NCBI GenBank assembly: GCA_014084085.1
Contig: NPFB01000049.1
Span: forward strand, 375,476 to 439,475
Direction of reading: 5' to 3'
DNA: 64,000 nucleotides
Source: Hondaea fermentalgiana
Lineage: Eukaryota > Sar > Bigyra > Thraustochytrida > Thraustochytriidae
Both the position numbers and the translations under genes were made by a program. Each line of letters opens with the position of its first letter. Position 1 is the first letter of the stretch. This document shows, piece by piece, positions 56,294 to 64,000 of this stretch. The notes under the pieces were generated by a model, which had not been told where the DNA came from, did no database searches, and saw nothing but the letters and a program-made list of their open reading frames with translations.

Positions 56294-57528
56294 GGTTGAA
56301 CAAAAGAAGCGCGCACACACATTCATTGACGGAACTCTGACCATTTAGAATTCGCGCGCGGGAAACTAGCGCGATGGGAAGATAGATGTTCAAAGGAAAG
56401 AGACGAATACCTAAAAGTAATCAACCAAGCCATTGACTTTCGATTACAGTTCGAGACACCTTTATGGATAATATGGAATCAAATGGATTGCTAGTATGCC
56501 AAAGTACGCTAGGAATGCCGGGGGAGTTTTCGCTTTTGCTGAGACGAATTTGTCTGGTGGTGAAGATCGATGTTTCCCCCCCACCCTAAATGTCGTCTCG
56601 AGGATGTAGTGAAGAGCTTGACGATCACAAATCTTTGGCCGTGCTAGGTCGTGCTCTGAGCGATGTTAGACGTACCTTAATGTCGCACGAACTAGTGGCT
56701 GCTGAGATTGGATGGTTATTGGCACAGCAAGTCTACAGTAGACTTCCTATGGGTGCCAAGCTGACTTCGCCACTTCTTTGGCGCTTCTGTCTGCTCACGT
56801 CATTTCCATTTTTCAACACACCTCTTGTCTCGAGCGAGCTCATCTCCGTGACATGGATGAACAACACGCAGCATGCACGTGCACTTTTTGTTCATTGCTC
56901 AAATGAATGAGACTTTCTGGTCTAGGCCTAGGCCTGTTGCGAATCGGCTGATGCCATGTTCCTCCTCTTTTCTCGCATGCTGAAAGCGAGACGCCGTTTC
57001 CCCCTTATATTAACTTTCAGAACCTGAACAACCCATCCTAGAAGCCGTGGTCGTTGCCCGAACGACGCCGGCGTCGCGTTTCGTTTCCTTTGCGGCAAAA
57101 GGGAAGGTGATGCGCGTCTCTTCCGGCGCCGCTTCTGGAGGATTCGCGGCGAGCAGCGCTGCGGCTACGTGTGCCTAGTATTGCTGCTGCCGCTGCGAGA
57201 CCGAGTCGCCGAGGCCTCATCCGCTGGCTCTGCGTCTCGCTTTGCATTCTGGAGGGCTTTTGCAGTCTGTAGTAGTATAAGGAGGCCAGCCCAGGAGAAG
57301 GAAAAGGAGTGTGCTACTCGGTGCTACTACTAAGAGAGGAAGAGGGCTGGCGTGTGTGGTGGGCGAGCACATGGACTTGCAGAAGCCGCACTTGCAGAGG
57401 AGCAAAGACGCAACGCGGCAGCGGGCAGAGGCAAAGGCGCTCGCGGCGAGAGCAGAAGAGACGCGCGGGCAGACAGGAGCAGCGCCGGCGGAGACCTGAC
57501 CGAGACGCAGAGAAGAAGGGAAGAGAAG
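56294..57528. other. Interval of 1.24 kb upstream of the ASADH gene
   Basis: AT-rich to 57030, then GC-rich. An open frame at 56590-56910 (106 codons) has no recognisable features. The last 180 bp are open in frame with ASADH but have no ATG near a sensible protein start. No RNA gene recognised. Confidence 0.5.
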
Positions 57529-58158
57529 ATGCGCGTGGGTATCGTGGGGTGCACCGGCGCCGTGGGCGAGGAGCTGGTCAAGGTCCTGGGCGAGAGGCAG
57601 GACCGGCTGGGCGGCGTGACGCAGCTCAAGCTGCTGGCGAGCGCCAAGTCGGCCGGCAAGGTCATGGACGCGGGCGTCTTTGGCCCGCTGACCGTCGAGG
57701 AGTTTTCCATCGACAAGGTGAAGAAGCTCGATGTGGTCTTCCTGGCCGTGTCCGGATCCTTTTCGCTCAAGTACGCGCACGAGATTGCCAAGAGCGGCCC
57801 GGTCGTGATTGATAACTCGTCGGCCTTCCGCAACGATCCCGAGATCCCCCTTGTGATTCCTGAGATCAACGGGCACACGGCCAAGAACGCCAAGCTCATT
57901 GCGAACCCGAACTGCACGACGGCGATTGCCGCGATGGCTCTTTGGCCCTTGCACCAAAAGTTTGGCATCCGCAGCCTCATCATGTCCACATACCAGGCCG
58001 CAAGTGGTGCTGGTGCCGAAGGCATGGCCGAGCTCGAGGCACAGACGCGCGCGCACGTCAAGGGCAGCGCGCCCGAAGTCTCCGTCTTTCAGTACCCGCT
58101 GGCCTTCAACGTGATCCCGCACGTCGACTCCTTCCAGCCGAACGGGTACACGCGCGAG

Positions 58159-58190
<32 letters not shown>

Positions 58191-58701
58191 CTTTGGCGTG
58201 CCGGACATGGATGTCTCGTGCACGGCGGTGCGAATCCCGACCCTGCGCGCACATGCAGAGGCGCTCACCATTCAGACTTGGGCACCTTGCAGCGTCGAAA
58301 AGGCCAAGGCGCTCATCGACGAGGCTGTCGGCGTCCAGCTGGTTGACGACCCGAGCAGCAACAAGTACCCAATGCCAATCAACGCCACGGCCAAGTTCGA
58401 CGTTGAGGCTGGCCGAGTGCGCCAGAGCATCGTCTTTGGTGACTTTGGTCTCGACCTCTTTGTGTGCGGTGATCAGCTCCTTCGCGGCGCTGCGCTCAAC
58501 GCGGTTCTCATTGCCGAGTTTCTCCATGAGGACAAGTTCGAGAAGCCCTCTGGTTACAAGCCCACCGTGCTGCAGCGCTTCATGGGCGCCTCGCTCTCCG
58601 GCCCTGCCCTCTGGTTCACGGTTGGCGCCGTTGCAGCCACGGCGGCGGCGGCGACCTCGTTTCTGACTGCAGACTCGAAGCCAACTTCGTCTTCTGCCTG
58701 A
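57529..58701 (+). CDS. Aspartate-semialdehyde dehydrogenase with hydrophobic tail
   Basis: 390 codons from the ATG at 57529. The N-terminal NADP-binding motif GIVGCTGAVGEELVKVL is followed by SAKSAGK, LAVSGSFSLKYA, VIDNSSAFRNDPEIPLVIPE and IANPNCTTAIAAMALWPLH with the catalytic Cys near residue 128. Further on are STYQAASGAGAEGMAEL, a QYPLAFNVIPHVDSF block, TAVRIPTLRAHAEAL with the catalytic His, and DQLLRGAALNAVLIAE. The enzyme makes aspartate-semialdehyde for lysine, threonine and methionine synthesis. The family ends soon after the LIAE helix. Here about 45 residues follow, including a 20-residue hydrophobic stretch (LWFTVGAVAATAAAATSFLTA) near the end, which looks like a C-terminal membrane anchor. 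No intron is seen. Confidence 0.94.
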
Positions 58702-59083
58702 TTCTTTCTTTTTTCCCTCTCCCCTTTTCTTGCTAGATTTTGCGTTGCGGCATCGTCAGTCACAGCCATTCTTCTACGTCCAAGTTAACAACCAAGTCAA
58801 CAAGCAAAGGAATGAGCGACTGTTGGTCGAGACAATGTTCCAACGAAGCAAACAGCAAAAATTATAAATGAACACGAGGCCTGAACGAGTTTTTCTTTTT
58901 TTGACGACCATGCTTCCGTTGCCGGTTCGGGCCAGTGAACACAACAGCTTGAGTGAGTTCTCGACAGTTATGCTGTCGTACGTCCAGGCCTAGCTGACAT
59001 TTCTTGATGCTGACAGTGAGTGAAAAAAAAATCAATCCTCGTAGTCAATTTCAATTCACGTATGCTGTCCTTGCGCATACATG
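58702..59083. other. Intergenic, 382 bp, convergent 3' ends
   Basis: AT-richer sequence after ASADH, before the stop of the CEP72-like gene. No feature seen. Confidence 0.55.
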
Positions 59084-60144
59084 CTACTCGTGATGTACAG
59101 GCTGCGGAGACGCAGCGGACACTCCCAGTGTCCGCCGTAAATGGTCAAAATTACGCTGCCACTGCTCTTCGTCAGCTGCGTACTGCTCCTTGGTCTCGCG
59201 AAGCTGTTCGCGTAACATTTCATTCGAGGAGATGAGTGCCTCGTGCGATTCGCGAAGCATACCAGCAAGAGCTTTGCTTGCTTGATCGTCCACTTGCACA
59301 ACTGGCGATTGTTGCTGTGAAGCGAGGTGACGCGCATTTTCGACTTCTGCCTGAAGCGCTGCTTTCTCGTGCTCTAGAGCGGTGCATCGATCAACAAGAA
59401 GTTCAACTTGGTCCCGAAGCGAGTGTTCCGTGTTCATTTGAGTTTGTCGCTCCTGATCAATGCGAGCCATTTGCTCGTTTTGGGCCCGGCGTTCTGCGTC
59501 GATGCCTTGTTTCTCGTTCTTGCGGGCTTGAACTAAGCGCACGAGGCGCTCGTTCACGCTGGCGACTGTATCTTCCCAACCGCTGGTACTCACAGGCATG
59601 CGGAGTGAACGCATGTGTCGAAGTAGGTCGAGCAGCACCTGATCTGCATTGAGTGGAGCTGCATCTTCTTCCTCTTCGTTGTGTTCCTCCTCCTCTCCAC
59701 TCTCGACGACAACTTGACGCCCCTTGTGATTTTTCATGCTTGCTTGCGACCCGAGGTGTGAACGCGCAAGTCTAGCTTCATTTGGAACCCCGAATCTTTC
59801 TTCGCGCGCAGGATGCGACCTTGATGTCGCGTTGAAACTCAATCGACTATTCTCCTTGCCGTTGGATAAAATTTGAGAAGTGCTTGGCTTTGCGCCGACA
59901 ACTACTTCTTCGTCACTGCTATCGCTCGTCTCAGCATCGTCATGCTCATCCACGCTCTCCATTTTGACAACCGTTCGTCTCTTGTTGAACTTCCTCACGG
60001 CATGGCTTCTTTCAATCGCAAGTCCTTCTTCTTCGTCGTCGTCTTCTTCTTCCTCTTCCTCCTCCTCCTCCTCGTTTTCGCTGCTGGCTTCACCTTTATC
60101 GTCTTCAGTGTTGTTCCGAATGTTGTCCTCTTCCTCTTCTTCAT

Positions 60145-60175
<31 letters not shown>

Positions 60176-60685
60176 TTCATCGTCATCATGTAGATTTGGT
60201 CGAAGATCTCCGGGTGCAATGGGCGGTAGCTGGGCGGCCTTGCGACGCTCCAACGCGGTAATCAATTGCTCATCAAGCGTGCTGAGATCTTCAAGCTGCT
60301 GTATGACAAAGCTGCGATAGAGTCTGGAGCGCACGAGCGGATTCAAGCGAGCGTCGAGTTTGCGCAGCTCCGTGTTCCGTCTCAGCAAAAGCAGCTGGCG
60401 GCCATCATTGATCTTGTTGAGGTATATATTGAGCGTTTCGAGCTGCTCAAGGTGTTCAAGACCCTCGAGCGATACGAGCTTGTTCCGTGATAAGTCCAGC
60501 TTCACAAGGCCGCGAAAGGGTCGCAGCGCATCGCCGAGAACCTCGAGCCCATTTCGCTGCAACACGAGCGTACGCGCACCGTCCAGGTCCTCCTCGGCGT
60601 CCCAGCCGTTGCGCCTCACGACGGCTTCCACGGCCTCGGTAGCCGCCGCGACCGCCGGCCCCGCTTGCGCACGTGGCTGAGTCAT
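59084..60685 (-). CDS. CEP72/LRRC36-like leucine-rich repeat coiled-coil protein
   Basis: 533 codons, single exon. Residues 30-110 hold leucine-rich repeats (RTLVLQRNGLEVLGDAL, LVKLDLSRNKLVSLEGLEHL, LETLNIYLNKINDGRQL). An LRR-cap follows: LRKLDARLNPLVRSRLYRSFVIQQLEDLSTLDEQLI. The pattern LDLSRN-LVSLEG-L, then D-RLNP-V...YR-FV, is that of CEP72 and LRRC36. A long Asp/Glu run follows (about 165-225). A helical segment ADQVLLDLLRHMRSLRMPVS and a C-terminal coiled coil (about 390-530) complete the protein. CEP72 is a centriolar-satellite/centrosome protein that binds Kizuna and CEP290 in animals. The family call is by motif; orthology is not proven. Confidence 0.72.
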
Positions 60686-61532
60686 GATGACAGCTCGATC
60701 CGTTTCTGTGTCGTCGGGCGGCCGCGCCGTTATGTTGATTCATAATGTTTCAACATGCTGACTTGAAGACTCGGCGACTTGTCTGCTGCAACGTATACTG
60801 AGAACTACCATGGAGCGAAACGTTTGTCGATTCATCGTACTACGCTGGCGCGCCCTGGTGTCATTGGTTCTGGTTTGCTTTGAATGAAGCATCACTGCCG
60901 CCAAGCCAAAGCAAATGAGGTCATGAGTCATTTTCACCTGAACCATACAAAACCGACCTGCGCTCTCTCGTGATCACTTTGTTCACTACATGCATTGTCG
61001 AAAATACGGGAAGGTATTGTATCATTCCAAAGAGAAGGTGATTACAGCCTGCCACCGTATAACGTTGCATGTGTGAACCAACTGTACAGAAATTGCATTG
61101 GATCATTGAGTGCGAGCCCCCACGCCACGTGCTAACGCTTCGAGAATTGTTCAATCTTGAGGAAAGCCACTAGTCAATACTCTTGTGCCTCGTCGTCCCC
61201 CATGAGGATAACCCCAAATAATATCGAATGCAAGCTCATCCGGAGTTCTTGCAATCGACCATCATTTCGAGCAAAAGTCAAACTGTCCCCGAAAACGATA
61301 CCTTCTGCATGCACGTCGCACGACGTCAACAATCATCTGCATTGCTGCAGCCAGATGCTTGGATACGCGCGGCGTGTTCGCAGCCCGTCCGATCGCAGTC
61401 CCGTCCGCAGAGGCCGGCCATCCGGATGCATTCGATCCCGCTCTCGAGCCCAATTTCGTGGGACGAGCGAGTCGAGTCGAGTCGAGTCGAGTCCGCGTCG
61501 AAGCAAACGGGAATGCCGCCGAGTCCACGACG
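60686..61532. other. Interval of 847 bp between divergent genes
   Basis: Upstream of both the CEP72-like gene and the cyclophilin-like gene. It includes GAGTC repeats (about 61468-61492, ACGAGCGAGTCGAGTCGAGTC) close to the latter. The sequence in between has ordinary composition and no gene. Confidence 0.5.
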
Positions 61533-62663
61533 ATGGAGCGGCGGCGATGGGGCGCGCGGCGCGAGGGCGCGGGCGGAGGCGGCGGCGGAGGCAGCGCGTG
61601 CGACCGCGGGTCCTGGCTCGGCGCGGCGCATGCGGCGTTGACAGCGGTGCTGGCGGTGGTCTGCGTGCTGCAGTACAAGCATGCGCTGGAGCACGAGCTC
61701 GACGCGCTCACGAGCCGCTCGGCGTTGAGCCGGATGCGGTCCGGCCCCAGCTCCGGCGACGGCAAAGGCGGCAGCAGCCTCGAAGGCTTGGCAGAGGCGG
61801 AGATCCCGCAAGGGTACTTTTTGGAGCCAACAGAGCCCGTCGAGTTCGTCCAAGTACGCCTGGACCGCAAAGCCGCCGAGCTCGAAGAGACGCGGACGCT
61901 GCTGCTGCAAATGGAGCGCGACTTGCGTAAGTGCCAGGGCAAGCTGGAGGACCGGAGCGAGGAGGAAGCCTGGGGCGAGGAAAAGGCCAAGCTTCAGGCT
62001 CGCGATCGCGCGATGCAAAAGCGGCTCGAACGCGTCGAGGACGGCATGGCGAAGTTGTCACGGCACGTGCTGCGCGAGACATTTGGCAGTGCCGAGCCTT
62101 ATCGCGTACGCATGACCGTTCGTTTCCCAGAGTCCATGGGCGCCCCTTATGAGCAGGACATTCTCTTTGAAATGGCACCAAGCGAGCACGTCCCGACTGG
62201 TGTTCTGTACTTTATGAACCAGGTGGAGGCAGGTCTGTGGGACGGATGCTCGTTTATTAGGAATGCGCATCACGTATTGCAAGCGAGTCCGCAGTCTACT
62301 GAGAAGCACGGGCTACATCGGCGATTCAAGGAGCTCCCAATGCAAGGCTCGTCGATCGCTTTTCAAGAGTACAGTGACAAGTACAAGCATACAAAGTACA
62401 CGATTGGCCTGGCTGGGCGGCCGGGCGGTCCGGACTTTTATATCTCCACCGTTGACAATACACGCAACCATGGACCCGGAGGTCAGTCTTCCTACGACTT
62501 GCCCGCCGAGGCTGACACCTGCTTTGGACGCGTCGCGGAGGGCCATGATGTCGTGGATCGCATGCATCGAGCACGCAAGCTCAAAGACAACTTTGAGTCT
62601 CTCGCCGAGTACATTGAAATCAAGACCATGCGTGTGGAGCGCGCCAGCGACGACAGCTCCTGA
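61533..62663 (+). CDS. Membrane-anchored cyclophilin-like protein
   Basis: 376 codons from the ATG at 61533. A basic, Gly-rich N terminus comes before one helix (AAHAALTAVLAVVCVLQY, about 30-48), so it is a type II membrane protein facing the lumen. A coiled coil spans about 105-190 (AAELEETRTLLLQMERDLRKC). The C-terminal ~180 residues resemble a cyclophilin fold: LFEMAPSEHVPTGVLYFMNQVEAGLWDGCSFIRNAHHVLQA, FQEYSDKYKHTKYTIGLAGRPGGPDFYIS, HGPGG and CFGRVAEGHDVVDRMH. Cyclophilin A active-site residues (RxxPxFMxQGG, HGTGG) are not all present, so isomerase activity is doubtful; it may act as a binding or glycosylation-related domain. Confidence 0.75.
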   Translation: MERRRWGARREGAGGGGGGGSACDRGSWLGAAHAALTAVLAVVCVLQYKHALEHELDALTSRSALSRMRSGPSSGDGKGGSSLEGLAEAEIPQGYFLEPTEPVEFVQVRLDRKAAELEETRTLLLQMERDLRKCQGKLEDRSEEEAWGEEKAKLQARDRAMQKRLERVEDGMAKLSRHVLRETFGSAEPYRVRMTVRFPESMGAPYEQDILFEMAPSEHVPTGVLYFMNQVEAGLWDGCSFIRNAHHVLQASPQSTEKHGLHRRFKELPMQGSSIAFQEYSDKYKHTKYTIGLAGRPGGPDFYISTVDNTRNHGPGGQSSYDLPAEADTCFGRVAEGHDVVDRMHRARKLKDNFESLAEYIEIKTMRVERASDDSS

Positions 62664-62924
62664 GTACGGCATGATACAACAACAAATACAGAGAAAGATA
62701 GAAAGTTATAGTGCTTTTGGCCCCTGTTTTCCCATTCATTCTTGATTCGCTGCGCAGGTTGCTGCTAGCCACCAGGTACGATTCCCGTTTGGCGGTGAGG
62801 GGAGGAAGAAGTGCACCCGCTGTCGAACAGAAGAACCTCTCGGTGGCGTCGAGGGAAAAAAAGTCCCTGGCTCTTGTGGGCGCGGCACTGGTCAAAATTT
62901 GTGTGGCGGTGTATGCTCCGCAAC

Positions 62925-63773
62925 TCAAGCGTCGCTGGTCTCAGCTTCGGCCGGAAAAGGGATAGGCGAGGGTCGATGATTGGAAGCGTGCTCATCGCTC
63001 GCATCATTGTTCGCGCCCTTGTTTTCCTCGCTGGCCGGTACAGAGGCTGTCGTCTCTGAGGCAGACGTTCCGCGTGCACCTCGCCGCGCCCCGCGGCGGA
63101 GAATCTCCGTACGAATCATGTCGTGGTGGGGAGCGTGGTCTGAGAAGCGGATGGTGGCTTCCGTGTCATTTACAAACCGTTTTTCGATGGACAACGACAC
63201 GGAGCCCTCGACGCGCGTGAGAAAACTATTGCGATTCCTAGCCCAGAGCTGCGCGGCTTGGATGTTGGTAGCATCCTCGACATTGTAGTCTTGCAGGTAA
63301 AAGATGCGCTTTGTGAATTCAAGCACGCTCGTCAGCGTATGGTTCGGAGTGCGCCAGAGAGGAAAGCCTGAGCGCAGACTGAGATCGCCGCTTGTTGGAT
63401 TTACATAGGGATGGAAAACTCGCGATACAAAGGTGACCGATGGTAAGGCATCATTGGCGGGATAATTGCGCGGAAGCTCAACGCGAAATCGAAAGACCGC
63501 GCCTCTGTACAGTCCAGCTTCGATAAAAATGACGCCATAATACATGCGCAGACTGTCCTGCGCTGGTAAGAGATACACGCCTCGGGGGGCTTCTTCTTTG
63601 AGCATTTTGTATTCGACCATGATGTTGTAGTCTTTGAGGTTTTGCGCACGATAGCTGCGCAGTGTTGTGAGTGCGGCTGATGCGTTCGATAAAGGGTCGG
63701 CGCTTCCGGCCGACGTGGTTGACTCTGCTGTCATGGGTCGCCGGGTGGGGCGACGTCGACTTGCAGCGTTCAT
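62925..63773 (-). CDS. AKTIP: AKTIP/FTS-type ubiquitin E2 variant
   Basis: 282 codons. A short disordered N terminus is followed by an E2 fold at about 50-200: YNIMVEYKMLKEEAPRGVYLLP, YYGVIFIEAGLYRGAVFRFRVEL, PRNYPANDALPSVTFVSRVFHPYVNPTSGDLSL and PNHTLTSVLEFTKRIFY. At the catalytic position the sequence has no Cys (HPYVNPTSGDL), and this HP-V-PTSG-L pattern is that of AKTIP (FTS), an inactive UEV. FTS joins Hook and FHIP proteins to form the FHF complex that links endosomes to dynein. The C-terminal ~80 residues are disordered (RRGARRGARGT, acidic tail). Its stop is 261 bp from the convergent cyclophilin-like gene. Confidence 0.88.
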   Translation of the reverse strand: MNAASRRRPTRRPMTAESTTSAGSADPLSNASAALTTLRSYRAQNLKDYNIMVEYKMLKEEAPRGVYLLPAQDSLRMYYGVIFIEAGLYRGAVFRFRVELPRNYPANDALPSVTFVSRVFHPYVNPTSGDLSLRSGFPLWRTPNHTLTSVLEFTKRIFYLQDYNVEDATNIQAAQLWARNRNSFLTRVEGSVSLSIEKRFVNDTEATIRFSDHAPHHDMIRTEILRRGARRGARGTSASETTASVPASEENKGANNDASDEHASNHRPSPIPFPAEAETSDA

Positions 63774-63978
63774 CTTGGTCTCGAGCCAAAAAAAAAGTAG
63801 CTTGTGTTTGTCCGCTCGAACGGACGAGAGCAGCTATGCGGCGCAAGTTGCAGCGAGGAGTATCCCTGCGCGTGTTCACGCTCTCGATCGCTTGGTCGAG
63901 AGCTCCCGCGCTTCGGTCTTTCCGTGAGTTAGATTGGCTGACGATCAAGCACTGCCTTGCTGCCCCAAAACGGTCTAC

Positions 63979-64000
63979 AAAAAAAAAAAAAAAAAAAAAA
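63979..64000. repeat. Poly-A run at window end
   Basis: At least 22 A bases, running off the window, about 205 bp upstream of the AKTIP-like start codon. Confidence 0.95.

Noticed and set aside
56590..56910. 106-codon plus-strand frame before ASADH
   Set aside because: ATG present and composition not absurd, but no domain, codon bias unlike neighbours and low GC; not enough to call.

Overview
The window is eukaryotic nuclear DNA. Reasons: two genes with GT-AG introns that can be reconstructed from the sequence, two 71-nt tRNA-His genes without an encoded CCA, and a gene set of clearly eukaryotic families (HIR3/CABIN1, NudC, DDX3, FAM32A, FAM135, AKTIP, mitoribosomal mL59, BBS3/ARL6, CCDC113). 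Most genes are single-exon, GC-rich in third positions, on both strands, and separated by 0.2-1 kb. A compact, intron-poor, flagellated protist with PqiA-type proteins and secreted CCHC-type cysteine proteins suggests a stramenopile, perhaps a thraustochytrid (Labyrinthulomycetes). That taxonomic placement is inference. Three runs of exactly 100 N sit inside simple repeats and are assembly gaps.

Layout. 1-4 kb: the end of an Atg22-like transporter, then a tandem pair of paralogous multi-pass membrane proteins. 4.5-13 kb: a C2H2/TPR protein, a two-exon mitoribosomal mL59 gene, a small secreted cysteine-rich protein, FAM32A and a BMT5-like rRNA methyltransferase. 13-19 kb: a doubtful spliced small gene, a PqiA-like membrane protein, and a divergent coiled-coil/ankyrin pair. 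19-25.4 kb: a 2075-codon HIR3/CABIN1 homologue in one exon. 25.4-29.4 kb: a gene-poor, repeat-rich island. 29.4-37 kb: a polycystin-type channel with an unusual cysteine-rich ectodomain, then a bifunctional peptide-amidating enzyme. 37-48.6 kb: DDX3/Ded1 helicase, two tRNA-His, an unknown single-pass protein, NudC, a PX-domain protein and a FolC/FPGS enzyme. 49.7-64 kb: CCDC113, an unknown membrane protein, ARL6/BBS3, FAM135 (two exons), a small acidic protein, aspartate-semialdehyde dehydrogenase with an odd hydrophobic tail, a CEP72-like LRR protein, a membrane-anchored cyclophilin-like protein and AKTIP/FTS.

How the genes relate. This is not an operon-like locus, but a recurrent theme is the cilium and centrosome: CCDC113, ARL6/BBS3, a CEP72-like protein, NudC and a polycystin channel. 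A peptide-amidating enzyme, which in Chlamydomonas is linked to cilia, is also present. The others are housekeeping (rRNA methylation, mitoribosome, folate, aspartate-family amino acids, chromatin assembly, splicing). Tetranucleotide repeats (GACA, GGCT, CAGC, CAAG) recur just upstream of several start codons.
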